From assembly GCA_022482815.1 (NCBI GenBank), contig JAKVOM010000001.1, positions 868,001 to 932,000 of the forward strand: a stretch of DNA of 64,000 nt. Reading direction: 5' to 3'. The notes beneath the pieces are model-generated. The model did not search any database, was not told the origin of the DNA, and saw nothing but the letters and a program-made list of their open reading frames with translations. The stretch's first letter is position 1, and each line of letters starts with the position of its first letter. This stretch comes from Acidaminococcus sp. (GTDB lineage Bacteria > Bacillota > Negativicutes > Acidaminococcales > Acidaminococcaceae). Shown here piece after piece: positions 1-8,831 of the stretch. Both the position numbers and the translations under genes were made by a program.

Positions 1-272
1 ACCCGATCCTTTTTAACAAAGAAACGAACGAGCTGCTTTCTCAGGCAGACAGTTTCCGGGATGAGATCAACGCCTTAAAAAACGCTGTTTCCGGAGATGT
101 AACAAAGGTCACCGCAGCTACAGCGCTTTTGCACTTTACAGAAAAAGGTGGAATACTTCAGGAATTTGATGATGCTCTGTTTAAAGAATATGTGAACCGC
201 ATCATTGTGCGCTCCAGAAATGAAGTGTGCTTTGAACTGAAATGCGGTCTGACACTTCGGGAAAGGATGTGA
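1..272 (+). CDS. Large serine recombinase, C-terminal fragment (cut by window edge)
   Basis: An open frame enters from the left edge (codons in phase from base 3) and ends at TGA 270-272. The visible 89 residues end in YVNRIIVRSRNEVCFELKCGL-type sequence followed by TLRERM. That is the characteristic tail of resolvase/invertase-family large serine recombinases, which integrate and excise conjugative elements and phages. The catalytic domain lies outside the window. The next recombinase-type gene starts 4 bases downstream, so this is the first of three tandem recombinase-related genes. Assignment to the family is fairly sure; target and element are unknown. Confidence 0.75.
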   Translation, partial: PILFNKETNELLSQADSFRDEINALKNAVSGDVTKVTAATALLHFTEKGGILQEFDDALFKEYVNRIIVRSRNEVCFELKCGLTLRERM

Positions 273-276
273 GAAC

Positions 277-693
277 ATGGGACATACACCTTACGGCTAC
301 AGCATTGAAAACGGCTGCGCCACCATTAACAAGGATGAAGCTGATAAAATACGAAAGCTCTATGAGAATTACATCTCCGGGATGGCACTGGCCAAGGCTG
401 CTGCCGCTGCTGGCATTGAAACCTACCACGGCACGGCAAAGCGCCTGATGGAAAACAGGCACTACCTCGGAGACGATTTTTACCCGGCTATCATCGATCA
501 GGAGACCTTTGATGAAGCTGCTGCCATCCGTCTGGAACGTGCCGGGAAACTCGGCAGGTTGAACAGGAAAAAAAACTCAAAACCTACAGCGTCTCCGACC
601 GGCTTTCGTATGGCAGCGGCAGAGCAACATTATGAAGATCCGAGGCTGCAGGCAGAATACCTCTACAGCCTCATTGAAAGCGAGGTAAGCTAA
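277..693 (+). CDS. Short recombinase-domain protein without catalytic domain
   Basis: A 138-residue protein whose start ([20 protein letters not shown], about residues 2-20) is the fold found in the middle 'Recombinase' domain of large serine recombinases. It carries the [20 protein letters not shown] block at about residues 62-82 that normally follows it. There is no N-terminal resolvase domain and no catalytic serine, so it cannot cut DNA alone. Short genes of this type sit between two full recombinases in many Firmicute elements, where a directionality or accessory role is plausible but not shown. It starts 4 bases after the upstream stop, and its own stop overlaps the next start (TAATG), which indicates one operon. 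Confidence 0.65.
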   Translation: MGHTPYGYSIENGCATINKDEADKIRKLYENYISGMALAKAAAAAGIETYHGTAKRLMENRHYLGDDFYPAIIDQETFDEAAAIRLERAGKLGRLNRKKNSKPTASPTGFRMAAAEQHYEDPRLQAEYLYSLIESEVS

Positions 694-2261
694 TGGGAAA
701 TGTTATGGTGATTCCGGCCAGACGGCAGGTCGGAAATACAGTAAAACAATCAGCTCTGAAAAAGCTCCGTGTTGCAGCCTACTGCCGCGTCAGCACGGAT
801 TCAGAAGAACAGGAAACAAGCTACGAGGCTCAGGTCACACACTACACCGAGTACATTCAAAAGAATTCGGAATGGGAGCTGGCGGGCATATTTGCAGACG
901 ACGGTATCTCCGGCACCAACACAAAAAAGCGTGACGAATTCAACCGAATGATCGACGAGTGCATGGCCGGTAACATCGACATGGTCATCACCAAATCCAT
1001 CAGCCGATTTGCCCGAAACACTCTTGACTGCCTCCAATACATCCGGCAGCTGAAAGACAAGAACATACCAGTTTATTTTGAGAAGGAAGCCATCAACACA
1101 CTGGACGCTAAAGGCGAGGTGCTGATCACGATCATGGCGAGCCTTGCCCAGCAGGAAAGCCAGTCAATGAGCCAGAACATCAAGCTGGGACTTCAATACC
1201 GCTACCAGCAAGGTAAGGTTCAGGTTAATCACAATCGCTTCCTCGGATACACAAAGGATGACAACGGGCACCTGATCATTGATCCGGAGCAGGCAGAAAT
1301 CGTAAAGCGCATCTACCGAGAATACCTTGAAGGCTCCAGCATGGATAAGATCGCCGACGGGCTTATGGCTGATGGCATCCTTACCGGCGCTGGCAAGACA
1401 AAATGGCACACCAGCACCATCAACAAGATTCTCCGCAACGAGAAGTACATGGGCGACGCGCTGCTTCAAAAGACCTATACCACAGACTTCTTAACAAAAA
1501 AGCGGATCAAGAACAACGGCACCGTCCCTCAATACTACGTCGAGGGCGACCACGAAGCGATCATTCCGAAGGAGCTCTTTATGCAGGTGCAGGCAGAGCT
1601 TGTCCGCCGCCGGGTAGTCCACGTCAGCCCGACAGGCAAGAAACGCAGCTTCTCCTGCAATCACTGTTTTGCACAGATGGTTTTCTGCGGAGACTGCGGT
1701 GAGCTTTACAGGCGCGTTCACTGGAACAACCACGGCTGCAAATCCATCGTCTGGCGCTGCATCAGCCGTCTGGAACCGACCTCGGCTGAAAAGAACTGCA
1801 CCAACCGGACGGTGAACGAGCTCCTGCTGCAGGAAATTACGGTCAAGGCCTTCAATCAGCTTCTCACCGAACGCGACGTGTTTCTTAAAACCTTACAGCA
1901 GAACATCGCCAAGGCTGTGGTCAACGCTGACACCCTCTCACCGGACGGCATTCAGAGCAGGCTCTTGGAACTGCAAAAGGAGCTCATCAAGAAGGCAAAC
2001 AATAAACAGGACTACGATGCCATCGCTGATGAGATTTTCCGGCTCCGTGACCAGAAAGAACAATCAGAGCTTGACAGCCACCACCGGGAAGAAGCCATGA
2101 ACCGGATCAAGGAGCTGCAGGACTTCATCTCCGAGCAGGAAACCGACATAACAGAGTTTGATGAGGCTCTGGTCAAAAAACTCATCGAGAAGATCACCGT
2201 CTTCGCCGACCACTTCACCGTGGAATTCAAGCCCAGCATCACAATCGATATCGAAGCGTAA
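693..2261 (+). CDS. Large serine recombinase (site-specific integrase/excisionase)
   Basis: 522 residues. The resolvase domain spans about residues 26-165 with the catalytic motif [11 protein letters not shown] (Arg32, Ser34) and the active-site arginine segment SRFARNTLD. The recombinase domain follows (about 185-300), then a zinc ribbon with cysteine pairs FSCNHC and FCGDC (about 315-335). A charged coiled-coil region runs to about 490, and the tail is rich in beta strands. The length is usual for transposon/ICE recombinases. It starts inside the upstream stop (TAATG) and is followed at once by a strong terminator. It would catalyse integration or excision of the mobile element whose body lies left of the window. 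The attachment site is not identified. Confidence 0.9.
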   Translation: MGNVMVIPARRQVGNTVKQSALKKLRVAAYCRVSTDSEEQETSYEAQVTHYTEYIQKNSEWELAGIFADDGISGTNTKKRDEFNRMIDECMAGNIDMVITKSISRFARNTLDCLQYIRQLKDKNIPVYFEKEAINTLDAKGEVLITIMASLAQQESQSMSQNIKLGLQYRYQQGKVQVNHNRFLGYTKDDNGHLIIDPEQAEIVKRIYREYLEGSSMDKIADGLMADGILTGAGKTKWHTSTINKILRNEKYMGDALLQKTYTTDFLTKKRIKNNGTVPQYYVEGDHEAIIPKELFMQVQAELVRRRVVHVSPTGKKRSFSCNHCFAQMVFCGDCGELYRRVHWNNHGCKSIVWRCISRLEPTSAEKNCTNRTVNELLLQEITVKAFNQLLTERDVFLKTLQQNIAKAVVNADTLSPDGIQSRLLELQKELIKKANNKQDYDAIADEIFRLRDQKEQSELDSHHREEAMNRIKELQDFISEQETDITEFDEALVKKLIEKITVFADHFTVEFKPSITIDIEA

Positions 2262-2262
2262 A

Positions 2263-2316
2263 AAGGCTCCTCGCCACTGAACCCAATCAGTAGTGAGGAG
2301 CCTTATCCTTTTTTGC
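2263..2316. terminator. Bidirectional intrinsic terminator
   Basis: A 10-bp perfect stem (AAGGCTCCTC at 2263-2272 with GAGGAGCCTT at 2295-2304) is followed by a T-rich run on the plus strand. A T run also follows on the minus strand. It sits between the converging recombinase and arsenic operons and can end both transcripts. Confidence 0.8.
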
Positions 2317-2544
2317 TTACAATAGTTTCTCTACATCCTTTGCCTTCAGCACTTTTCCTGCAGAAACAATTTTGTCATCAATCATAAGAGCGGGCATGCT
2401 CATCACCCCATATCCCATGATTTTTTCCATATCGGTGATGTACTCGATTTCAGCATGAATCCCCTTGTTTGCTACCGCCTCTTTTACTGACTTCAAAAGT
2501 GCCTCACAACTTTTGCAGCCACCGCCTAAAACCTTAATATTCAT
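2317..2544 (-). CDS. Thioredoxin-like small redox protein of the arsenic operon
   Basis: 75 residues with the thioredoxin fold start NIKVLGGGCKSC (Cys10 and Cys13 form a CXXC) and the cis-proline segment MSMPALMIDD. It belongs to the 'redox-active disulfide protein 2' type, commonly coded beside CSCS-type permeases and arsenic genes. A role as thiol donor or metal-handling partner for the permease or ArsC is inferred. It is the last gene of the minus-strand ars operon, 57 bases after arsC and directly before the shared terminator. Confidence 0.75.
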   Translation of the reverse strand: MNIKVLGGGCKSCEALLKSVKEAVANKGIHAEIEYITDMEKIMGYGVMSMPALMIDDKIVSAGKVLKAKDVEKLL

Positions 2545-2601
2545 TTTACTTATCCTCCTGTTCGAAAAAGTTATAAAAACTCTTTTAATTATAACCGTAA
2601 A

Positions 2602-3000
2602 TCACTGTGCTATATACTCTTTCAGCTCTACAATTTTCGTATGGATCTTCCGAATCGTTTCGATAAAAACTTCATCACTTGCTCCCGTTGGATCATCCAA
2701 GCCCCAATCAAATCTCTCCCTGCAAGGGAGAAATGGGCATTTAACATTGCATCCCATCGTAATAACAAAATCTACGGGTGGGATATCTGACAGAACCTTG
2801 CTGTGCTGCGTTTTTTCCATGTCAATGCCATAGATTTGCTTCATCAGGCGTACTGCATCCTGATTGATCTGAGGTTTTGTTTCTGTTCCGGCAGAGTAGC
2901 TCTCAAATACATCAGACGCAAGATATTTTCCTAATGCTTCGGCTATCTGGCTGCGACACGAGTTATGAACACAGATAAATGCTACTTTCGGTTTGTTCAT
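2602..3000 (-). CDS. arsC: Arsenate reductase, thioredoxin-coupled type
   Basis: 132 residues, the standard length for the low-molecular-weight phosphatase-like ArsC. The P-loop is ICVHNSCRS (nucleophile Cys10, Cys15, Arg16). The redox cysteine segment MGCNVKCPFLPC and DPTGASDEVF give the two further cysteines used in the disulfide cascade. It reduces arsenate to arsenite with electrons from thioredoxin, and the arsenite is then exported by the neighbouring Acr3. The gene lies 13 bases after the permease in the ars operon. The assignment is firm. Confidence 0.93.
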   Translation of the reverse strand: MNKPKVAFICVHNSCRSQIAEALGKYLASDVFESYSAGTETKPQINQDAVRLMKQIYGIDMEKTQHSKVLSDIPPVDFVITMGCNVKCPFLPCRERFDWGLDDPTGASDEVFIETIRKIHTKIVELKEYIAQ

Positions 3001-3013
3001 TGAATTTTTCTCC

Positions 3014-4012
3014 TTACACCAGCAAGTACGCTATGGCATTGAAGCCGTATCCGACAATGATGATACCCACTGTGCAGATGGCTATAAATGTTCCAAGCAG
3101 CTTGGGCTTAATCGCTTTCTTCAGCATGATAAGAGACGGAAGGCTGAGCGTGGTAACCGCCATCATAAAGCTGAGAATCGTACCGAGCAATGCTCCCTTT
3201 GCCAAAAGTGCCTCGGCAATCGGAATCGTGCCGAAAATGTCTGCGTACATGGGTATGCCGACAAGCGTGGCGAGTATCACACCGAACGGATTATTGTCGC
3301 CGAGAACGGTTTCCACCCAGCCTTCGGGAATCCAGTTATGGATCACCGCGCCGATAGCCACGCCGATAAGGATATAAGGGAACACTTTCTTAAAGGTGGA
3401 TGCAACCTGATCTCTGGAATAGAGCAGCCGATCCTTTACGGTAAGATTTGGAGACTCTATATCCACCTTGCTATTATTATTGCGGATAAAATCAGCAATC
3501 TGATCTTCCATGTGAAGGTTTTCTATCAATGTCCCGCCAAGAACCGCAATGACAAGACCCAGCACCACATAGGTCACGGCAATCTTCACGCCAAAGATAC
3601 TGGTGAGAAGCACAAGACTCCCCAAATCCACCATTGGCGATGAAATGAGAAATGAAAATGTCACCCCAAGCGGAAGCCCTGCGCTCGTAAAGCCCATGAA
3701 GATCGGAATGGAGGAACAAGAGCAGAAAGGTGTCACCGTCCCAAGCAGAGCGCCTATTATATTTGCTCCTATTCCATGAAATCTTCCCATGATCTTCCTG
3801 CTCCGCTCCGGAGGAAAGAAACTCTGAATGTAAGAAATCAGAAAGATCAACACACAAAGCAATACTGTTATTTTAATTGTGTCATAGATGAGGAACTGTA
3901 TGCTTCCGCCAATCCGACTATCCGTATCAAGTCCGGCTGTAAGCAGCAGTTTTCCAATTATGGTGTTCAGCCACCTCATCCCAAGGATCTGATCCTGAAT
4001 AAAAGTCCACAT
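3014..4012 (-). CDS. CSCS-type permease (ArsP/YraQ-like, DUF318)
   Basis: 332 residues with about eight to ten hydrophobic segments and the diagnostic motif TPFCSCSSIPIFMGF (Cys97, Cys99). Proteins of this permease family, including ArsP, move organoarsenicals or other metalloids; the substrate here is not proven. Its start overlaps the acr3 stop by one base (TAATG), so the two are translationally coupled. A thioredoxin-like partner closes the operon, a frequent combination for this family. Confidence 0.8.
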   Translation of the reverse strand: MWTFIQDQILGMRWLNTIIGKLLLTAGLDTDSRIGGSIQFLIYDTIKITVLLCVLIFLISYIQSFFPPERSRKIMGRFHGIGANIIGALLGTVTPFCSCSSIPIFMGFTSAGLPLGVTFSFLISSPMVDLGSLVLLTSIFGVKIAVTYVVLGLVIAVLGGTLIENLHMEDQIADFIRNNNSKVDIESPNLTVKDRLLYSRDQVASTFKKVFPYILIGVAIGAVIHNWIPEGWVETVLGDNNPFGVILATLVGIPMYADIFGTIPIAEALLAKGALLGTILSFMMAVTTLSLPSLIMLKKAIKPKLLGTFIAICTVGIIIVGYGFNAIAYLLV

Positions 4013-5052
4013 TATGCAAAACTCCCTTTCGTTTTATTTGCTATCCGCACTAGCAGGAGCATGACGGGTACCTCCGTCAGAACGCCTACAGTGGTGGCGA
4101 GAGCTGCAGGGCTCGTCGTACCAAATAGTGCGATCGCCACAGCTACCGCAAGTTCAAAGAAATTTGATGCACCGATCATCCCGGCAGGAGCCGCAATATC
4201 ATACGGTAATTTCAGCAGCTTGCTTGCTCCGTAAGCGATAAAGAAGATCAAAAATGTCTGAATGGTCAGCGGCACCGCAATCAGCACAATATGAAGCGGA
4301 TTAGACAGAATCACCTCTGCCTGTGAACTGAAAATAATAACCAGCGTCAGCAACAGACCTATTGTTGTGGCATTGTCGAACTTATGGACAAACGTGCTCT
4401 CAAAGTAATCCGCACCTCTTTGCTTCGTGACTGTTATCCTCGTGAGGATGCCGCCCACAAGCGGAATCACAACGAACAGAAAAATGCTGACGAACAGAGT
4501 GCTGTAGGGAACAACCACATCGGAAACACCTAAAAGGAATTTTACAATCGGAACAAATGCCACCAGAATAATAAGGTCATTGGTGGCCACCTGAACAACC
4601 GTATAAGCAGGGTTTCCATTTGTAAGCGTACTCCATACAAACACCATCGCTGTACACGGAGCAGCTCCTAAAAGCACAGCTCCGGCAAGGTACTCCGTTG
4701 CCAATCCCGGAGATATGAAGGTCTTGAATACGACACACAAAAACAGGTACGCAATACCGTACATGGTGAACGGCTTGATCAACCAGTTCGTCACCCATGT
4801 GACCAGAAGTCCCTTTGGATTCTTTCCAATCTGTTTGACGCTCTGAAAATCTACTTTCATCATCATAGGGTAGATCATGACCCAGATGAGAACAGCGATA
4901 GGAATCGAAATTCCGGAAATCTGAAATCGACCGAGCGTATCAGGAATAGCCGGGATAAAATGCCCAATCAGTACTCCAATGGCCATGCAGAGCAGTACCC
5001 ACACAGAAAGATAACGCTGAAATGTATTTATGCCTTTGCTTTGATTGCTCAT
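4012..5052 (-). CDS. acr3: Arsenite efflux transporter of the ACR3 family
   Basis: 346 residues and ten predicted membrane segments. The family hallmark GAAPCTAMVFVWS (Cys133, the conserved thiol needed for arsenite transport) is present, as are the late segments GMIGASNFFELAVAVAI and GVLTEVPVMLLLVRI. It expels As(III) from the cytoplasm using the proton gradient. It is the first structural gene after arsR, about 100 bases downstream. The start ATG is preceded by GGAGGCG. The assignment is firm. Confidence 0.94.
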   Translation of the reverse strand: MSNQSKGINTFQRYLSVWVLLCMAIGVLIGHFIPAIPDTLGRFQISGISIPIAVLIWVMIYPMMMKVDFQSVKQIGKNPKGLLVTWVTNWLIKPFTMYGIAYLFLCVVFKTFISPGLATEYLAGAVLLGAAPCTAMVFVWSTLTNGNPAYTVVQVATNDLIILVAFVPIVKFLLGVSDVVVPYSTLFVSIFLFVVIPLVGGILTRITVTKQRGADYFESTFVHKFDNATTIGLLLTLVIIFSSQAEVILSNPLHIVLIAVPLTIQTFLIFFIAYGASKLLKLPYDIAAPAGMIGASNFFELAVAVAIALFGTTSPAALATTVGVLTEVPVMLLLVRIANKTKGSFA

Positions 5053-5152
5053 GACTTCGCCTCCATTAGTTTTATATATTGAAATGCATCTATGTTTATG
5101 GCCTTTATATAGGCAATCCCAAGGGACTGCCTATGTTAATGAAAGATATTGA

Positions 5153-5473
5153 TTATTCCTTTTTCTTGCATCCGCAGGATACGCTCTCGTCCGTTTCGCA
5201 GTCACATCTTGCGTAGGAACCGATCATGTCCCGGAACTCCCTGACCCCGTCTGCGGAGATGGAGTAATGCATCCATTTTCCCTCTTTGTAGTAATCTACA
5301 AGTCCGCTGTCCGCAAGGATCTTCATGTGATGCGAAAGAGTCGGCTGTGTGATATTCAGTTCCTCCAGCAGATCACATCCGCACTTCTCCCCATGCTGGA
5401 GAGCAAGCATGATCGCAAGGCGGTTCTCATCTGTGAGTGCCTTTATTTTTTTGACGTCTTCTCTGAATCCCAT
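5153..5473 (-). CDS. arsR: ArsR-family metalloregulatory repressor
   Basis: 106 residues when started at ATG 5473, which has GGAGGTG seven bases upstream. An in-frame GTG three codons earlier overlaps that ribosome binding site and is unlikely. It is a winged-helix protein with the metal-site signature EKCGCDLLEEL (Cys31, Cys33) at the start of the recognition helix region, followed by TQPTLSHHMKIL. The C-terminal tail has more cysteines (CDC, CGC) that may add arsenite ligands. It should repress its own operon until As(III) binds. A near-consensus promoter lies just upstream. Confidence 0.92.
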   Translation of the reverse strand: MGFREDVKKIKALTDENRLAIMLALQHGEKCGCDLLEELNITQPTLSHHMKILADSGLVDYYKEGKWMHYSISADGVREFRDMIGSYARCDCETDESVSCGCKKKE

Positions 5474-5499
5474 GATTTTCACCTCCGAGAGATGTACAT

Positions 5500-5528
5500 A
5501 TTATATCACACACATTTACAGTTGTCAA
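5500..5528 (-). promoter_or_regulatory. ars operon promoter with ArsR-type operator
   Basis: On the minus strand TTGACA (5528-5523) and TATAAT (5505-5500) are separated by exactly 17 bases, a perfect sigma-70 consensus. An inverted repeat ACATT-N10-AATGT (5512-5531) overlaps the -35 side and spacer, which would suit ArsR repression. The operator is inferred. Confidence 0.75.
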
Positions 5529-5529
5529 T

Positions 5530-5895
5530 GTATGAATATAATATTGTTTCAAAAAACTCCCCGACTCTGATGGCAGTGTGGGAGCCTTTTTTCCGACATC
5601 TATCTCACAGCCACAACTACCCAACATCTAACTCGGCAACTCAACATAGTGACATCTATCGTGGCAACTCAACTCTAACACTTTTTGACCCAGATTGCCC
5701 TTCGATAAGTTACCGAGAAGCGTTTTGGCTGCCCAATGCCAAATTTGCCCGAGTGTCCGAAAGCCGCAGTATTAGCGGGCTTTCGCGGCTATTTTCCTTC
5801 GACCCTTGACATCAAACATACCATCTCAACGTGGGACGTTTTGGAAAACAGGATCATAGATAAGATAAAAAAGCAAGGAAAAACAAGGAAAGGAA
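5530..5895. other. Gene-free stretch, probable element edge
   Basis: No credible gene. It holds two short direct-repeat pairs: GACATCTATC at 5595 and 5651, and GGCAACTCAAC at 5635 and 5663. A bulged hairpin lies at 5758-5785 (CGAAAGCCGC with GCGGGCTTTCG). The change from recombinase/ars genes on the left to ordinary transport genes on the right makes this a candidate junction of acquired and resident DNA, but no attachment site can be proven. A TTGACA at 5806 has no good -10 partner. Confidence 0.35.
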
Positions 5896-6957
5896 ATGAT
5901 CAAGATGGTGAAAAAGAAATGGTTGAAGGCAGCAGCAATCCTGATGGCATGCGGTGCCCTGCTCATGGCAGGCTGCGGCGGAGGCGGCGATAAGAAAGAG
6001 GCGTCTTCTTCCGGCGGCAAGAAAATTTCGGGTAACTTGATGGTTTATACTTCCATGTATCCTGATGTCATCAATTCCCGTGTAAAACCGACCGTTCAAA
6101 AGGCATTCCCTGATCTTAAGGTGAGCTGGTTCCAGGGCGGCACGGAAAAAATCAAGACCAAGATCGGCGGTGAAATCAAAGCCGATAAAATCAGTGATGA
6201 TGTGCTGATGGTGGCAGATCCGTCCTACTACATCTATTTGAAAGAAAAAGGACTGCTTCTCAATTACAAGTCTCCGGAAACGAAACATCATATCATGGAA
6301 GTGGATAAGGATGGGGCATGGGCTTCTGTCCGCGTCTGCAATATGATTATCGCTTACAACAAAGACAAACTTGCTAAAGAAGATGTTCCGACCAGCTGGG
6401 AAGATTTGACGAATCCGAAATATAAAGGCCGTATCGCTATGCCGAACCCTCTGCTTTCCGGTACTGCTTACGTAGCTGTGGGCGCGCTTGCTGATAAATT
6501 CGGCTGGGAATATTTTGATCGCCTGAAAGCCAACGGTATCCGCGTGGAAGAAGGCAACAGCGCGATTCAGAACAAGCTGCTGACCGGTGAATACATGGCG
6601 GCCATTATTCTGGAAGAAAACGTACTGAAACTGCAGCAGACCAAGAAGGAACCGCTCGAAGTGGTTTATCCGAAGGAAGGCTGCATCCTGATTTCTTCTC
6701 CTATCGGTATCTTCAAGACCACGAAGAACCCGGAAGGTGCTAAGGCTCTGGAAGATTGGTGGCTGAGCCAGGATGGTCAGAAAGCCGTAACGTCCGGCTG
6801 GATGTACTCCGTACGTGACGACGTCGATAAACCGGCAGGTTCCAAGCATACGCTGAAGGAACTCCTGAAGACGGCTCTCAAGGTCGACTGGGAGAAGCTG
6901 ACCAAAGAAGAAGCGAAGATCAAGGAAGAATTCCGCACCCGCGTTCTGGATAAGTAA
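5896..6957 (+). CDS. ABC transporter substrate-binding lipoprotein (iron(III)-type)
   Basis: 353 residues with a lipoprotein signal: a basic start, a hydrophobic stretch and the lipobox LMAGC (lipidated Cys27), then a Gly/Ser linker. The mature part begins GNLMVYTSMYPDVIN, as in AfuA/FutA/FbpA-type periplasmic proteins, and has DDVLMVADPSYY and PTSWEDLTNPKYKGRIAMPNP blocks typical of this extracellular solute-binding family. The ligand is probably ferric iron or another small ion or anion; the family also includes phosphonate and thiamine binders, so this is not settled. GGAAAGGA precedes the ATG. It is the first gene of a binding protein-permease-ATPase set, with a hairpin before the permease. 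Confidence 0.82.
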   Translation: MIKMVKKKWLKAAAILMACGALLMAGCGGGGDKKEASSSGGKKISGNLMVYTSMYPDVINSRVKPTVQKAFPDLKVSWFQGGTEKIKTKIGGEIKADKISDDVLMVADPSYYIYLKEKGLLLNYKSPETKHHIMEVDKDGAWASVRVCNMIIAYNKDKLAKEDVPTSWEDLTNPKYKGRIAMPNPLLSGTAYVAVGALADKFGWEYFDRLKANGIRVEEGNSAIQNKLLTGEYMAAIILEENVLKLQQTKKEPLEVVYPKEGCILISSPIGIFKTTKNPEGAKALEDWWLSQDGQKAVTSGWMYSVRDDVDKPAGSKHTLKELLKTALKVDWEKLTKEEAKIKEEFRTRVLDK

Positions 6958-6998
6958 GCGTTTTCGAAATCTTTTTTCTGCAGCATGTTGTATTCGTC

Positions 6999-7038
6999 AC
7001 AGGGAGTCGGAGAAAGTGTGCTTTCGCCGGCTCCCTGT
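6999..7038 (+). terminator. Hairpin between binding protein and permease (attenuating or mRNA-stabilising)
   Basis: ACAGGGAGTCGG (6999-7010) pairs with CCGGCTCCCTGT (7027-7038) around a 16-base loop, followed by only three T. It is weak as a terminator. Such hairpins commonly keep the binding-protein message more abundant than the downstream permease message. Confidence 0.55.
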
Positions 7039-7133
7039 TTGTCAGAGTGCCCCGGTTTTATGATGACACCGGGCAGCCTTGTCCGGTGTCACTGCCTGAC
7101 CTGGGGAACAAAATGTGATAGGAGTAGTGCATA

Positions 7134-8816
7134 GTGAAGAAGAGTAATTTACCTCGATTAGACAGTAAATTTATTGTCATTGCACTTTCCGTCCTTGTGC
7201 TGCTGTATTTTATTGTGCTGCCTTTAGGCGTATTGATTTACGACAGTATTGTTGTGGACGGGAAATTAGATTTCAGCAGTTATCTTGCCGTTTACAGCCA
7301 AAGCGTCAATATGAGAGCCTTGACTAACACAGCCAAACTCTCCATTATCGTCATGATTCTCAGTGTTTTGATTACTTTCCCATTGGCGTGGCTGATCGGC
7401 AGAACGGACTTGCCGGGACGGCGGTATTTCAGGACCATTCTGGTAGCCAGTTACATGATTCCTCCTTATGTCGGGGCTATTGCCTGGACACAGCTCCTCA
7501 ATCCCGATGTAGGATACTTGAATGAACTTTTCAAAACAATTTTTTCTCTTTCCGAGGCACCCTTTAACATCTATACCGAAGGCGGGCTGGTTTGGGTTCT
7601 GACCTTGTTCTATTCGCCCTTTGCTTTCATTACGATATCCCGTGCCATGGAAAAAATGGATCCGACGCTGGAAGAAGCGGCACGTATTGCCGGGGCTTCG
7701 CCGCTCCGCGTATTGTGGGATGTGACTTTGCCGCTGATGGCGCCGAGTGTTCTTGCCGGCGGTCTGCTTGTCTTTATCGGTGCCGGTTCCTGCTTCGGAA
7801 TTCCGGCCATCGTCGGCATGCCGGGCAACGTGGAAGTGCTGACGACGCGTATCGTTTCCTTCGTCTATATGGGGGACGATACGGGTATCCGCAACGCAAC
7901 AACGCTGGCTGTTTCCCTGATGATTCTGGCCAACGGTCTGCTCTTTTTCATGACCTGGCTTATGGGACGCAAGGACTATACCACCATTGGAGGTAAAAGT
8001 ACACGCCCGGTTCTCGTAGAACTCGGCAAATGGAAGGGGCCTGCGACGTTTCTCGTCAGTGCCTATGCTTTTATCGCGGTGGTCCTGCCGCTTGCCTCCA
8101 TTGTTGCTACGTCCCTGATGGTCAGCATTTCCAAGGGCCTCAGTCTCGACAACTTTGGCTTTGATGCCTGGAAACCGGTACTGGAAAACAGCCAGTATCT
8201 GGACTGCATCTGGCGCTCTCTGGGATATGCCTTTACGGCTGCCTGCATTGGTACGGTACTGTCCCTGTTTGTCGCTTATCTTTCGACCAAGACGAAAGTA
8301 CGCGGCCGTACGCTGCCGGATATCCTTGTTATGGTCGGCGGCAGCACGCCGAGTGTTGTTATTGCTCTCGCCTTGATTATTACTTTCTCCGGCAACTTTG
8401 GCCTGAACTTGTATTCGACGATGTGGATCCTCGTCGTTTCTTATCTGGTGAAATACATGACCATGAGCGTCCGGACCATTGCTGCTTCCCTCAGTCAGGT
8501 GTCGAGCAGCCTCGAAGAAGCAGGGCTCAATTCCGGCGCCAGCTGGCTGCGGATCTGCAAAGATATCATTATGCCGCTGATTGCACCGTCCATCGTTGCC
8601 GGCTGGTTCTTGATTTTTATGCCGTCATTCTACGAACTGACTATGTCCAACCTGCTCTATGGCAGTGATACCCAGACCATTGGCGTCCTGCTGTTTGAAC
8701 TGCAGACCTATGCGGATACCCAGAATGCTTCCGTTATGTCCGTTATCATCTTGTTGATTGTCATGATCGGCAACTTGATTCTGAACAAGGTATCCAAGGG
8801 ACATATTGCCATCTAA
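7134..8816 (+). CDS. ABC transporter permease, fused two-domain FbpB type
   Basis: 560 residues with about twelve membrane segments in two homologous halves. Each half carries an EAA loop for contact with the ATPase: EEAARIAGASPLRVLWDVTLP near residue 180 and EEAGLNSGASWLRICKDIIMP near residue 462. This fused layout is typical of FbpB/ThiP/AfuB permeases. The GTG start has GGAG nine bases upstream. It is translated with the binding protein before it and the ATPase 15 bases after it. Confidence 0.85.
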   Translation: MKKSNLPRLDSKFIVIALSVLVLLYFIVLPLGVLIYDSIVVDGKLDFSSYLAVYSQSVNMRALTNTAKLSIIVMILSVLITFPLAWLIGRTDLPGRRYFRTILVASYMIPPYVGAIAWTQLLNPDVGYLNELFKTIFSLSEAPFNIYTEGGLVWVLTLFYSPFAFITISRAMEKMDPTLEEAARIAGASPLRVLWDVTLPLMAPSVLAGGLLVFIGAGSCFGIPAIVGMPGNVEVLTTRIVSFVYMGDDTGIRNATTLAVSLMILANGLLFFMTWLMGRKDYTTIGGKSTRPVLVELGKWKGPATFLVSAYAFIAVVLPLASIVATSLMVSISKGLSLDNFGFDAWKPVLENSQYLDCIWRSLGYAFTAACIGTVLSLFVAYLSTKTKVRGRTLPDILVMVGGSTPSVVIALALIITFSGNFGLNLYSTMWILVVSYLVKYMTMSVRTIAASLSQVSSSLEEAGLNSGASWLRICKDIIMPLIAPSIVAGWFLIFMPSFYELTMSNLLYGSDTQTIGVLLFELQTYADTQNASVMSVIILLIVMIGNLILNKVSKGHIAI

Positions 8817-8831
8817 GAGGAGGGAAAGATC

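Noticed and set aside
5267-5809. 180-codon plus-strand frame across arsR and the intergenic region
   Set aside because: Antisense to arsR and its promoter, with no recognisable features.
5854-6849. 331-codon minus-strand frame opposite the binding protein
   Set aside because: Antisense shadow of a clear lipoprotein gene; no start signal.
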